Of a stretch of DNA of 64,000 nucleotides, positions 24,071-35,480 are shown one piece after another. The DNA comes from Excoecaria cochinchinensis. Taxonomy: Eukaryota > Streptophyta > Magnoliopsida > Malpighiales > Euphorbiaceae. Numbering within the stretch: the stretch's first letter is position 1; each line of letters begins with the position of its first letter. The notes under the pieces are model-generated. The model was not told where the DNA came from. It saw only the letters and a list, made by a program, of their open reading frames with translations, and searched no databases. The stretch covers positions 7,959,501 through 8,023,500 of the forward strand of contig CANTUQ010000119.1 in the NCBI GenBank assembly GCA_947683425.1, given 5' to 3'. A program made the position numbers and the translations under genes.

Positions 24071-24288
24071 AACTCTCTCACACATAATCACTCTAAAACT
24101 TGATACAATTCGACTAAAAATTTAACCAAAACTTCTCGGGTCAAGTCAGGGTGTTACATACTCACTCAGATCCGACTCCATCTAGACACTACACAAGACA
24201 ACATTTGCATTAGGCCACGACACAAGACAAACTCACATGCAAGGACTCCATACTAAAACAACCAAAGACCAGAACCGCCTAAATCAGT

Positions 24289-24300
24289 GCTCTGATACCA
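24289..24300 (-). other. PBS, C interior 1
   Basis: Minus-strand TGGTATCAGAGC, five bases from the LTR start at 24306. The leader between it and the gag start is about 105 bp. Confidence 0.85.
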
Positions 24301-24650
24301 CAAACTGTAACACCCCGATACCCCCTTTGGAAGGATACCGGAGTGCTGTGCAAACAAATACATATACAAACTCAAATTCATATGCAAATACTTAAATGCT
24401 GTTATAAAAGCAAATAAATTTAATCAAAAAGATGCTAAATCCATATATAAATAATCATATCATTTTACAAAAGGGATTTGTAAACATTTAACATATACAA
24501 AATCGTTCCTTTACAAAAATTACATTTCCAAAATTAAAAATCCATATGCAAACTTATATCATTACAAAAATAAAATGGAAGACAAAAAGAACTCCAACTA
24601 TAGGCTTCTAGTGGCCGACCTGCAGATGTCCGACTCCAACTGAACCTGTG

Positions 24651-24698
24651 ACCTACATGGGAAAACAACCCGTGTTAAGCGATAATGCTTAGTAGGGA
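24651..24698 (-). promoter_or_regulatory. Twin hairpin with putative acceptor, C LTR 2
   Basis: Stem 1 is reduced to TAAGC/GCTTA. Stem 2 has CACGGG facing CCCATG, followed by TAG|GTCACAGG. More worn than in LTR 1. Confidence 0.45.
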
Positions 24699-25022
24699 GG
24701 AACAAGCAACCATAGATATGCATATACAAACAACTTCAACAACAACTTATAAACTTATCAAAGTAATCAATCATGTAAACAATATTCCACTCATACTCAT
24801 ATCATCTATTTATAAACATGTAAACATTACTCATTCATCGTGGAAACACACAATATAAAGCAATTAACCATTCATATTCAACTTAAAGTATTGTAGCATA
24901 TCTTGTAACATCTCAATTTCATATGCTTGTAACATATATTCATATTGTCATATCTTGTCATATGCTTGTAATATATATTCATATTCATATTATTGGGAAC
25001 ACACATAATAACCACATATAAT

Positions 25023-25301
25023 AGCCAGAATACACATTAGTGGTGGATATAGTCAATTTTGATACTAATAGGACACAATATCCAAGCATATGGTGACATG
25101 GCTCTCAAAATATCTCATAATCATGTATACCCAAAGGCATACCGGAGATCGAAGTCTCAAATCATAAGAAATCATGTATACCCGAAGGTATACCGGAGAC
25201 CGGAGTCTTAAATGGCCCAAATAGGGTCCACATATGGTAGCTACACTCACACCCTGACCTTGATAAGCGCTTATCTATCCACTACTTTGACAATTCAGGC
25301 T
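25023..25301. repeat. Foldback cassette, C LTR 2
   Basis: Same arms as LTR 1 (AGCCAGAATACAC...GTGGATA / TATCCACTAC...TTCAGGCT). It has one dyad unit fewer than LTR 1, so copy number within the cassette changes between sister LTRs. Confidence 0.55.
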
Positions 25302-25653
25302 CAAAATAATAACTTATCTATGCTCTAGTTTTATTATCATATAGTAGAGAATAATTCAATTATAATCACATAATTCATGTATACATGTATTCTTACTAAT
25401 TTATGAGACATATAAATCATATACAGATCTCAATATGAGCATGTAACTCAAAATCAAGTAATCCGTATACAGATTAAATCATATGCATTATATCATATAT
25501 AAAATTGTTAATCATGAACGTATAACTTATAATTAAAGACATCATAATATGAAACCAGTATAACATAAGTCAGGTACCATACAGTAGTAAAACCCATGTA
25601 AAAAAGAGATTTGAAAACCATTTTTAGCAAATAGGTAGGCGGGCATTTAGGTT

Positions 25654-26057
25654 ACTATCGTGCTCGTGACAAGAAGTCACGCTCGCGACAGTAGCCAAGG
25701 AAGCATAAGTCATTCTCCATCTACCGATTCTTGCACATTCCATCGAGACGTGCACAATCTGCCAAGTCGTGCACCTCCCTCTGTGTCGCGCATAATCAGC
25801 CGAGCAGAGCACTACAGTCAAATGGGGATTATACCGAGCAGGCCCAGGCCGAACGGCCTCTTCTTCATGACTCGTGAAGGACTTCACGTTTCGTGAAGAA
25901 TCTCTTACCGAGCGGCTCTTACTGAACGGGCTATTCTTCACGGCTCGTGAAGAACTTCACATGTCATGAAGAATTGCAAGCTGATCAGATTCTTCTACGA
26001 GAGAATGGAAGACTTGGTTCTGTCGTGCTCGCGATAAGAAGTAATGCTCAGGATAGG
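25654..26057. repeat. CG-palindrome array, C LTR 2
   Basis: Follows LTR 1 unit for unit, but several CG dinucleotides have become TG or CA (for example CATGACTCGTGAAG), as expected from methylcytosine deamination. Confidence 0.55.
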
Positions 26058-27151
26058 ATCGTGTTTTCCTATTCTCAGAAAAAATGCAGAAAATAGAGCT
26101 TGTAGAAACCAATGTCAAATCTTTACTCATAACAAAATTTCATGCTAAATCATGTAAAAACTTACCTCCCGTGCCTTTAAAATGTGCTTATAACCATAAC
26201 AACTCAAATTTAACACACATCTAAACAACATATATAGAGGTTGCAAATCCCAGAAATCCATCTCATGTGCATATTCATACACTTTAAAGTTGACATGCAA
26301 AGCATTATAACTCTAATGTCTCAACCCATGTACACTAATCCACTAAACTCATACATTTACATATATCAAACAACACAAATGACAGATATTTACATCTCAC
26401 ACAATGATGCGAAGAGAAATGGACAAACATTCCCAAACATACACAGCCAAACACAAAGCTACCAAACAAACATATTCACACACAAAGCTCCGAAACAAAC
26501 ATATTCTGTAACACCCCAAATACACCCTAGTCGGATCAAGACAAGTTTAGGGTGTAGCAAAAATTGAATGTGCTAGAAATAGGGACGAAAGTGTCAAAAA
26601 GGATACAATCGTCATTAATTCGAAAGTTTCGGCGAGTTTCGGTAAATTGGACAATTATATCGTTGTGCCTTAAACAACATGAAAATAATTATTTTTGTGA
26701 TTAAAAATGTGTAATTGGATGAAGGAAGTGATTAATTGTAGTAAAAGATGTGACCGGTTTTATTTGTATAAGGTAAGGGTATTTTGGTCATTTCATAATT
26801 ATGGATTAAATTGAATTAATTAGTTAATTATGTGGGCCAATGTATGTAATAGAGAAGTTGAATGCCAATTGAAGAAAAGAGGTAAGTGAAGGGATTAAAA
26901 GGTAAGTTTGGCACAAAAGTCTTTATGGGACTAACACAAGAGTGACAAGTGGCAATTGAGATAAGATGAAATTGATGGCCTTAATTCAGCCCTTTGGATT
27001 GATTTGAGGGCCAATCTTGAACAGGAAAATAAGGAAAAAAGAAAAGGAGAACCTCTTCTCCTCCTACCTCATGTCATTTCCAGCAATTTATGCCAAGGGT
27101 GGATTTGCTCAAGTTTCAAGTATTTGGATGGAAGATTTGGATGGAAAATAC

Positions 27152-27159
27152 AGGTAAGT
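27152..27159 (+). promoter_or_regulatory. Putative 5' splice site, LTR E
   Basis: ATACAG|GTAAGTGG, an ideal donor, 647 nt into the LTR after a pyrimidine-rich CTCTTCTCCTCCTACC (about 27052). Predicted intron to 30211: 3,058 nt. Confidence 0.42.
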
Positions 27160-27883
27160 GGTTAGTTCTTATCCCTCTTCCTCCCCATTTCTCTTAAAAC
27201 GTAAGTAGGGGTATGTATAATTTTAAGTGGAATTCTGAAGTTGGGCTGGTTTGTTTTGAGTTTACATGAGAAGCTAAAGAAGAAGCAAGGAAGCAAAAGG
27301 GGTTGTGCAGTCATTTAAACAATTAGGGAGCAAAGGAAGAGAGGTTTGGAAACTCTTTGTTTATATATGATTTTGATTATATTAATGTGTTATTTAAGTG
27401 ACTTGAATGTGTTGATGATGATATATGATGATGGTAGTGAGTGTTGGTTTCAATTTGTTGAAATATGCATGTGAATAGAATTTTGGTGATAAAAATGTCA
27501 GAACCTACGTGACCCTTCTTCAGTTATTAGGCTGTATCTTGAGTTTTAGAACTCTAAATTGTATGAAACTAGTGCCATTAGAAATTTATGATTTGTATCT
27601 AAAATTTTCTTTCAGGGACTGGAAACCAATTCTGGCTCTAAGAGCTTCGAAAATGTTAAAAACCAAAGTATCTCTGTTTGGGTCGGGTTACTAGAATAGA
27701 ATAGGTTTTTTAGGACATATCTGGCGTTATGGATGTCCCATTGAATTGAAATTTATCCCATTTGAAAGATAACATCCTAAGGAACAATTTCTATGAAGAA
27801 AGTTTTGCCTGACAATGTGTTTAACTATGTGTAAAATGCGTTAGTCTTTCTAGAGTTTGCCTCACGTTGTGAGGCAAAATAGG

Positions 27884-27921
27884 TTTACACGGCGGTAAGG
27901 AATTCCTCACCGCCGTGTAAA
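27884..27921. repeat. 38-bp near-perfect palindrome, LTR E
   Basis: Arms TTTACACGGCGGTAAGG and its inverse CCTCACCGCCGTGTAAA meet at AATT with one mismatch. It introduces the core sequence reused in the 28907-29142 array. Confidence 0.75.
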
Positions 27922-28906
27922 ATGATTCTGCCCCTCAAATACCCATTTTTAGTGTCCTACATGGTGGGAATGAATGTCCTATCACCGTGTGACCTTAACC
28001 TTCCACCTAAATGGTATTTTTCCTTCCCGAATCAACCCCGAACTGGAAGTTCCTATAGTTTTTCCATCTTATTTTGAGCATTATGAAATGGATATATGAA
28101 TAGTTACCACTTGGAATATACACCTGAATAGGATTAGGATTAATTGCAACCTAATGACATGATGATGTGTAATTGTATGTAATTGAATGAAGTTAAGTTT
28201 AATGACGTTTAGGGAGTTTGACACCTTCATCTATATAGGTATGTGTAGTATGAATAAGTATGTATAATAATGAATTGAAATTAAGTATACATGTGGAATA
28301 TAACAAATGGAATGAGTTTGTTTAATAAGGATATGAACTATAGGTAGTCGTATAATGACGTTAGATTGTATATGAGGAAGCTAGGGTCATTTTATAAGCG
28401 AGAGAGATTTATGAGAACATGACTTATCTTTCTATGAATGCATGAAGTGATATAGGTATTAATAAAATATAGATGTTATGTAAAGTATTTAATTGGCTCA
28501 CGTGGATGTAGAAGTATATATTTATATGATAATAATAAACGTGATTTAATATATTGAACTTATGATTTCGTAGTTGTATGGAGATCTATAGTGGAGACGG
28601 CAGGTGAGTATGTGTGTGCTTAATTAATATGCTATAGGGCGTGTTCTTGTTCTAATTTTCATGACTATTGATTGTCTTAAGTTAAATGTATAGGTTATGT
28701 ACAATTGAGCTAAAGGATAAGTATGGTATAAGATCTAATAGAATTTCTGGTTTTAAGGAATCTTGAATTAAATGGTAATTATTTGTTTAAGTCGGTGATG
28801 AGATTAATGTTCAAGTTGAGGATTGAATTATATGCTATGCTATGAAAGACTAATGTGAGTTGTGTTGAAGTTGTTGAATTGGAAGATTGTTGTATTCTGG
28901 GTATCT

Positions 28907-29142
28907 GACGAGTCACATGGTGGTAAGGATTTTTCCTTACACCCGTGTGATTGCTTTCTGCATGTGAAGCCTGCCATGTGCCTACTACACGGAGGTAAGG
29001 CTTTTGCCATACCGCCATGTAATTGTATTATGTTCAGTTGGAATTTTTGAGCCGGGTGTGTCACACGGCGGTAAGCTTTTCCCTTACCCCCGTGTGAGAC
29101 ACTCTAAACGGTTGTATGGAAAAACCATACCGCCGTGTAAAC
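28907..29142. repeat. Inverted-unit array, LTR E
   Basis: Four pairs of ACACGGNGGTAAGG and facing CCNTACCGCCGTGT-like units, separated by unrelated spacers of 10-60 bp. Same core as the array in F, but different from those of G, K or C. Confidence 0.6.
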
Positions 29143-29490
29143 CGCCTCTGTCTCTGGTTTTCCCAAAAATTTCAACTGTTTCTTTTTCAACTCTTTTTCC
29201 TCTATTTTGGATTCTTTACTCTTATTTGGTGTGTTATGAATTAGCAAGTGATATAAAACGGTATTTTAACTTTGTCAAATAATAATTGTTACGATGTTAT
29301 ATTGCATGTTATATTTACTTTGAAATACAAATGGGTTATATAAGTCTTATCTTATGATTCCTCAATATGAATGGTACATATATAGTTCCATGTTAAATTA
29401 AATTATGCTCTCTTGTTAATCAATCTATGATAATCACATTTGATGTGTTAAAATGGAATATTACAAATAAGTGTGAATTGCTTTATGCAT

Positions 29491-29763
29491 GACCTGCTAG
29501 AGTCAAATAAGTGGATAGTTAGGCATGCCTAATAGAGTTTCTGTAGCTGCAGCCTTCTGTGATTTGGACCCTGATCAGGTCCCCGACTGGATTTTCGTAA
29601 TCCTTCTGTCTTGGATCTCATTTAAGATCCCACGCGAAAATATTTTTGGAATAAAAAGAAAAGATTGTTTTGATACCTTCGAGTATCTATGCGTTATGAA
29701 AGAATTATTGATACCCTCAGGTATTCATACGTACTCGTTATCCACTATTTTGGTTAAGCAGGT
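29491..29763. repeat. Foldback cassette, LTR E
   Basis: GACCTGCTAGAGTC...GTGGATAG faces TTATCCACTA...AAGCAGGT. Inner dyads include TTAGGCATGCCTAA, GGACCCTGATCAGGTCC, GATCTCATTTAAGATC and GATACCTTCGAGTATC, each a different sequence. Confidence 0.6.
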
Positions 29764-30163
29764 TTAATATTATTAATATATGTGAATTTTGAAGAAATAT
29801 GTATTGTGATGACTGATATACAGTATGTGAGCATATGAAATAATGTGATTATTGTGCTTCCATGTATTGATTTATTTTATGAAATTTCTACATTTGATTG
29901 TGTCATAAGCAAGATGTGGAAAGGAATTTTGGAAATCTGAGCAATTGTGAACAAGTGAACAAAGTGGTATGTATCATATGTGGAAAAGTGTAATAATGTG
30001 TAAGTTACTTAGTAAGGTCAATTTGCGAAGAAAGTGTTTATAATTGATGATCTTTTGAAAAGCATTTGAATTGTTATATTTGATATGATTATATTCTTTA
30101 TATTATTCCTTTGTTTGAGCCTTTTGCGACGGCCTTTCCCAGTGGTCGTCTATACTTATGTGT

Positions 30164-30213
30164 TTCCCACTAAGCTTTATGCTTAGCATGGATTTTCTTC
30201 AATCCATGTAGGT
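30164..30213 (+). promoter_or_regulatory. Twin hairpin with putative acceptor, LTR E
   Basis: Stem 1 CTAAGC/GCTTAG. Stem 2 CATGGATT/AATCCATG is perfect over 8 bp although the sequence differs from CACGGG/CCCGTG elsewhere, a multi-base covariation. TAG|GTACTG follows. Confidence 0.58.
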
Positions 30214-30841
30214 ACTGTTGATGGGATCGTTCGAGAGTCTTTCCGCAACAGTCCTGGCCAATGCAAGGTTATGAGAAGATGTTAGAATAGGATTTGTTTA
30301 GGCTTAAGAATGTAGATTAGATTTGTAATTTTGGAATTATAAGTGTTGTAGAAATGCTATTGGTTATGTAATTAATATATTTATAGTAACTCTGAGAAAG
30401 TATCTTTCGTAATATGTGTGTGTAATGAATTCATTGTTACTATAGATGTGTTTTTGTGAATGAAAGAAATTTTATAACTCAGTTTTCAGCATGAAAGTTT
30501 ATTAATTTTGCATATTTGTGTTGGTAATGCCCTCGACCGTCATCGTGAACCATCGGATTGTGGTATGGTTTACTACGTATGGGTAAGGGCTGTTACATAT
30601 TCACACACAAAGCTCCCAAACAAACATATTCACACACAAAGCTCCCAAACCTGAAATGGAGCTCAATCCACTATCTTCAAGATATCACTTTTCCTTTTCC
30701 TTTATCATTCCTCCTCTCTTCAGATTCTTGCATAAATGCCACCAAAACAAAACTCAATTAACCCATGCAAACAAAACCTTAAACCTAATCAAACCCATGA
30801 AGAAGAAGAAGAACAAGAAGAAACCCATGATAAACCCAGCA

Positions 30842-30849
30842 ACTTACCT
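30842..30849 (-). promoter_or_regulatory. Putative 5' splice site, C LTR 2
   Basis: Minus-strand GAAAG|GTAAGTTG at the position equivalent to 19906 in LTR 1. The intron to 24653, leaving out E, would be about 2.1 kb. Confidence 0.38.
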
Positions 30850-31203
30850 TTCAAAAGCTAGTTCTTGATCAAAAACCCAACTCAATCTCAATGATCAACA
30901 CATGCAAAAGCTAGAGAGCAGAAAAAAGGAAAAGAAGAAGAGAAAGAGAGGAGAACGGCAAAAGCAGGAAGGGAACAAAGCTTCCACGGGAAGCAAAATA
31001 AATTCTGCCTTCCCTCTCTCTTTCTTTCAAATCCATTTAGTTCTCTCACCTACCAATGCACATGTCAATCACTCATTGGACCTCTTATTCCACTTCTTAA
31101 CCTACTCCTTTTTGTCCTTAATGCACTTACAAATTTACCCAATTACCCTTTAAATGTCCAATTAAACTTGCAAATTCCACTAGCCATTTTTGGGATGTTA
31201 CAA

Positions 31204-31215
31204 TTCTCTCCCCCT
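31204..31215 (-). other. PPT, C interior 2
   Basis: Minus-strand AAGGGGGAGAGA, intact, right beside the LTR end at 31202. Confidence 0.82.
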
Positions 31216-31304
31216 TAAGAAATTTTGTCCTCGAAATTTGCTCACTAATCATTCACATTCACATTCCAATTACCAAAACGGAACTCATATGAAAACTTAA
31301 CAAA

Positions 31305-32442
31305 TTAACACTTACTAAAAGGACCTATGGGCTCTAGAGTATCCTCTCTGATCATCGCCTAAGGAGCTCTTGTTCTATCTCTACCACTTCTTACTGCATT
31401 GGATTTACCTGTACTAGCTTTACTCTCTTGTTGGCTCTTATTCTCCCTCCGATCGGGGCAATTAGCAAACCGGTGCTTCATACTTCCACACTTGAAGCAT
31501 GCTCTTGTGATCTTACGGTATGCACCCCAATGCTGTCTTTGTTAATGTTCACACTCCGGTGCTTGACTTCCCTTACTAGTAAGCGGTGCCGCACTTCCCA
31601 CTTCCAAAGGCACTTGAGCAGTCCCTCTAGTCACTTATCCGATCGGAACACCTTTAGGCTTCTTATTATCGATAACTCCACCATTCGGAGCTCTCCTCTT
31701 CTTTTCTATCCTCTACTTCACCATCTCAGATTCTTCTAACTTAATTGCCGCTGCCACTAACTGATAATACCCAACCGGTTGCATAACCGCTATAGCGGAC
31801 AACAGACCTTTAATCACTTCTCTTAACCCATCTTAAAAATGCTAACACTTAAAATTCTCAATCAAAAATGTAGTAGGCACATACTTACTCAAGCGGCTGA
31901 ACTTTTTCTCATAGTCGCTAACCTACATGTTCCTTTGCTTCAGACTTATAAATTCCTTCCACTTTGCCTCTCGATAGGCCTTGGTAACATATTTTTTTCT
32001 CAAATTCTTACACGAAAAACTCCCATGCCAACTCAGCTAGTCTTTGTGAATTGAGAAGCACAAGTTTCCACCAATCATATGCCGATCCTTATAAAAGCAA
32101 TACAGTACAAATAACTCATTGATGCTGAGGGCAAGCTATCTCTTGTAGAATCCGATCTATTATCTCTAACTAGAATTTTGCCACATCCGATTGGTCCAAA
32201 GAGGTTCCATGGAACTCTTTCACTCCCCTTTTCCTCATAAGCTCAGAGGGAACCTTGGGAGCAGTCAGTCTATCCAATAGTTGTAATAGCCCTTGTACCA
32301 ATGCCGGATTCTCAAACCCAAGACCCGAACCATCTGTTGGTGCACGCTCACGTGCAGGCCTATCTTGTCCGACCGAATTACTTCCTACCAGATTAAAACA
32401 TTCCATTATATCACCCATATACTCACTCTGATTCGACTCCAT
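31305..32442 (-). pseudogene. Gag-only ORF of C copy 2
   Basis: The ATG at 32442 opens 90 clean codons (M-E-S-N-Q-S-E-Y-M-G-D...), then stops and shifts accumulate. The zinc-knuckle region is still recognisable near 31440-31520. About 80 bp near the C-terminus are missing compared with copy 1. The end matches copy 1 (stop at 31307-31305), again directly before the PPT and without pol. Confidence 0.8.
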
Positions 32443-32549
32443 CTAGACACTACGCAAGACAACATCTGCATTAGGCCACGACACAAGACAAACTCACATG
32501 CAAGGACAACATACTCAAACAACCAAAGACAAGAACCTCCTAAATCGGC

Positions 32550-32561
32550 ACTCTGATACCA
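32550..32561 (-). other. PBS, C interior 2
   Basis: Minus-strand TGGTATCAGAGT, one base off at the end, five bases from LTR 3. Confidence 0.8.
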
Positions 32562-32566
32562 CAAAC

Positions 32567-33142
32567 TGTAACACCCCGATACCCCCTTTGGAAGGATACC
32601 GAAGCGCTACACAAACAAATACATATGCAAACTCAAATTCATATGCAAATACTTAAATGTTATTATGAAAGCAAATACATTTAATCAAAAAGATGCCAAA
32701 TCCATATATAAATAATCATATCATTTTACAAAAGGGATTTGTAAACATTTAACATATACAAAATCATTCCTTTACAAAAATTACATTTTTAAAATAAAAA
32801 ATCCATATACAAACTTATATCATTACAAAAATACAGCAGAAGACAAAAAGAAATCCAACTATAGACTTCTAGTGGCCGACCTGTAGATGTCCGACTCCAA
32901 CTGAACCTGGCACCTACACGGAAAAATAACCCATGCTAAGCGATAATACTTAGTGCGAAGGAACAAAAAACCATAGATATGCATATACAAATAACTACAA
33001 TAACAACTTATAGACTAATCAAAGTAATCAAACATGTAAACAATATTCCACTCATACTCATATCATCTATTTATAAACATGTAAACATTACTCATTCATC
33101 ATGGAAACACACAATATAAAGCAATTAACCATTCATATTCAA
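32567..33142 (-). repeat. C array LTR 3, first 576 bp only
   Basis: Matches the first part of LTRs 1 and 2, including the hairpin. It stops at TTCAA where F begins. The remaining 2.2 kb is not found anywhere downstream, so it was deleted. Confidence 0.85.
32911..32958 (-). promoter_or_regulatory. Twin hairpin with putative acceptor, C LTR 3
   Basis: Stem 1 CTAAGT/GCTTAG pairs through a U-G wobble. The CACTAAG start has lost part of its C-run. TAG|GTGCCAGG follows. Confidence 0.45.
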
Positions 33143-33605
33143 TGTCACACCCCGTTTGCCCCCGTAGTCGTATGAGCCATGTTTGTGCATGCGCATTGTA
33201 TTAGTTTGGCATGTCATAAGAGCATTTTGGGTAAAAATTCATGCTTAAGGGTTTTGGTAGCATGTGGGAGCATGCATGGCATTAGAGGGTATGTTAGTGG
33301 AGTTGTGGTTGTGTGCTTTGCTCATACATTAGCAGGGTGTGCATTAATTGGGAGTGCATTGTGTGTGTGTGATGCATGTTGTTTGGGTGTGAGTGGTTAG
33401 TTTCCACCACTAGGGAGACGACAAGTGTTAGGGTTAGGAAAGGATGAGAAAAAGAAAGAGAATTTGGGAAAAGCAGAATTTTCATCCCCTCTTTCCCATT
33501 CTCCTCTTCCTTGTCTCTTCTTTTTCCTTTTTGCTCTTCTTTGAGTGCTCTAGCTGAGATTCAAGCCTTTGTGGTGGGAATTAATCACCTTTTTGCACTC
33601 TAATT

Positions 33606-33613
33606 AGTAAGTT
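33606..33613 (+). promoter_or_regulatory. Putative 5' splice site, F 5' LTR (weak)
   Basis: TTA|GTAAGTT has the GTAAGT core but lacks AG before it. In the 3' LTR the matching site reads GATAAGTT and would be dead. Predicted intron to 35477: 1,871 nt. Confidence 0.3.
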
Positions 33614-34166
33614 ATTGCATATGTTCTTCATTTGTTCATATTCTTCTTTTTCCTAATTCTTTGAGTTTAGGGTTAATTTAGGATTTGTATTTTTATGTAT
33701 TTTGGGTGTTGTGCTTAGTTGAACCTCCTCGCGAACCGAAAGGCAAGGATAAGGCTGGTTCAAGTGGCACAAAGTGATAGGAGCTAAGGAGTGTGTAGGT
33801 TTCGGAATAAATTCGTGTATTGATGATTTTTGGGTATTACTGAAGTTCTGGAAAGTTTTATGAAGCATGATGCTTTAAATGGTTGGTGTGGCCTGAGGTT
33901 TTGTGTATGTTGAATTTAGAACTTACATTGTGAATTTCAGATTTTGATCTAGTGAGTTATGCATGTATGAGAATTTCTAGATTGTGGTTTTTAATTGCTT
34001 GGGTTAATTGAATGATTGAGTATGTTTATGCCTATGGTAATTAAAGGTCGAGCTGCAATGGTAAGTTTTTGGGTTGATTCTATAGTTTAGAATGTGTAAT
34101 TTTGAGGTGTGTTGTTTTCGGATTAGAAATTGGAGTGAAACTCTGCATTTTCTAGGTTTTCTAGGA

Positions 34167-34533
34167 GTCACACGGTGGTATGGCCATTACATACCACCGT
34201 GTGATTCGTAGAAGTTCTTTAGAAATTACAAGTCGTGGTTTTACAAGGCGGTAAGGGTAGATCCATACAGCCGTGTAAAATGCTACTGCCTTAAGTGAAA
34301 TTTGTGCTATGAGTTTCACACGGGGGTATGGGTTACCGCCGTGTGAAACGCGTTTGCTGGTGCCTGTGTAAGTCGTCTTACACGGTGGTAAGGGATGACC
34401 CATACCGCCGTGTAAAACACTTCTGCCCAGTTTCGTGTTAGGCATTTTACATGGCGGTATGGGCTATACCATACCCCCGTGTAAAGTGTCTTACACGACA
34501 GTATGGATTGGTCATACCACCGCGTAAAACGCT
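34167..34533. repeat. Inverted-unit array, F 5' LTR
   Basis: At least five hairpin pairs of the form CACNNGGTA(T/A)GG...CCNTACCNCCGTG; the first, TCACACGGTGGTATGG / CATACCACCGTGTGA, is nearly perfect. Flanking bases switch between TCACA and TTACA type, so units were shuffled. Confidence 0.65.
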
Positions 34534-34912
34534 ACTGTCCCCCTATTGTTCAGATTTTTTATTCTTTCCATTTTCACTCCTTTTTCGCTTGTGTTTGGGT
34601 TTCAACATTACTTAGTGTCCTTCTAAGTACTCCACATCTTTTAATGGTATGTTTTGCTATGATAGATTATCGGATGATATGGTGGGTATTGGAATGAGTT
34701 AATCATGCTTCTAGTTATGACCTTAATATATGTGTTTGGTATTTAGCCGTGCCAAATTATTTGAATATAAGGTTAATGCCTGAATGCAATACTATGCCTT
34801 AGTCTACGAGCCCAATGTGTTATGCTTAAATATAGTTGATCCATGCATGTTAAACTTTATGGTTCTTCATATTAATCAACATGTGTACATAAATGTGAAT
34901 TGTGTTATGCAT

Positions 34913-35186
34913 GACCTGCTAGAGTCAAGTAAGTGGATAGTTAGGCATGCCTAATAGAGTCTTTTAGCTGCAGCCTCAGTTCCGTTTGGACCCCGATTAG
35001 GTCCCGTTTGGTTCCTCGCGAACCCTCAGTATTTGGACCTTGTTTAAGGTCCCCTTAGTAAAATGTTTTGCAAATGATAAAATGAAATGGTTTTCGATTT
35101 GTACCCGTAAGGTACTGTCCGTATTCAATTCATACCCATAAGGTACTGTCTGTATACTCGTTATCCACTATTATGAACCAGCAGGT
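34913..35186. repeat. Foldback cassette, F 5' LTR
   Basis: GACCTGCTAGAGTC...GTGGATAG against TTATCCACTA...CAGCAGGT. Inner dyads: TTAGGCATGCCTAA, GGACCCCGATTAGGTCC, GGTTCCTCGCGAACC, GGACCTTGTTTAAGGTCC and two GTACCCGTAAGGTAC-type units. Confidence 0.62.
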
Positions 35187-35430
35187 ATTATGTGTTGTGT
35201 TTCTTTGTCTACTCCATTGTGATTATACGAATGTAATATTTAAATGAGTATAATGATGAGATGCATATTCAATTAATATGGATATGGATATGGATATGAG
35301 ATGCAAAATATATGGCTTTAATTTGTAAGTATGTTTTTATATGTATTATGTTATGGATATTTGCTTATGCCATTCTGAATGTGTTATGCCTTGACGACCA
35401 TTATGAATGGCCGTCCATATTTCTTGTGTT

Positions 35431-35480
35431 TCCCCACTAAGCGTTTATCGCTTAGCACTGTGTTTTTACCCGTGTAGGTG
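35431..35480 (+). promoter_or_regulatory. Twin hairpin with putative acceptor, F 5' LTR
   Basis: Stem 1 CTAAGCG/CGCTTAG is perfect with loop TTTAT. Stem 2 is weak (CAC/GTG only), but the pyrimidine run and TAG|GTGCGG are kept, suggesting the acceptor matters more than the second stem. Confidence 0.5.

Larger units (their letters stand above)
21502..24158 (-). mobile_element. Solo LTR D (2.66 kb), TSD TACTC
   Basis: TGTAACACCCC...AGGGTGTTACA flanked by TACTC at 21497-21501 and 24159-24163, inside C gag 1. There is no interior, so it is a solo LTR left by recombination between its own LTRs. The orientation is set by the twin hairpin and donor. Confidence 0.95.
20371..24181 (-). pseudogene. Gag-only ORF of C copy 1, split by solo LTR D
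   Basis: The start at 24181 (M-E-S-D) is separated from the rest by D (21502-24158). After D the frame continues with G-D-I-M-E-S-V-N, and ends at TAA 20373-20371 after A-G-P-S-G-K-C. A CCHC knuckle (C-F-N-C...H...C) and the preceding C-x2-C-x3-H-x3-C cluster survive in 20853-20488. About 54 bp are deleted after M-R-K-R-G compared with copy 2, and other stops break the frame. No protease or RT follows; the PPT comes 90 bp downstream. Same family as the gag of G. Confidence 0.82.
26507..30597 (+). mobile_element. Solo LTR E (4.1 kb), TSD TATTC
   Basis: TGTAACACCCC...GGGCTGTTACA with TATTC at 26502-26506 and 30598-30602, inserted in the 28-bp repeat of C LTR 2. Plus orientation from donor, cassette and hairpin order. 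I see no ORF with family resemblance. It is the longest LTR of this layout here. Confidence 0.93.
24306..31202 (-). repeat. C array LTR 2, split by solo LTR E
   Basis: TGTAACACCCCGATACCC to GGGATGTTACA. Without E and one TSD copy it is about 2.8 kb, the same size as LTR 1. It is bounded by a PBS on the left and a PPT on the right, so it belongs to both neighbouring interiors. Confidence 0.88.
17437..33142 (-). mobile_element. C array: tandem gag-only elements sharing LTRs
   Basis: LTR (17437-20268), interior 1 (20269-24305), LTR (24306-31202), interior 2 (31203-32566) and a third LTR (32567-33142, cut by F), all on the minus strand. Each interior has PBS, gag and PPT but no pol. The middle LTR serves as the 5' LTR of copy 1 and the 3' LTR of copy 2, as expected from recombination between LTRs. 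Solo LTR D lies in gag 1 and solo LTR E in the middle LTR. Left flank ATAAT; the right end is lost. Confidence 0.85.

Noticed and set aside
28779..29064. Minus-strand frames in LTR E
   Set aside because: They read the inverted-unit array; repeated S-H-G-G and P-P-C patterns come from the ACACGGNGGTA units, not a gene.
33179..33400. Cys-rich 73-codon frame at the start of F's 5' LTR
   Set aside because: The matching region of the F 3' LTR (50160-50380) does not keep the frame, and it lies in untranslated LTR sequence.
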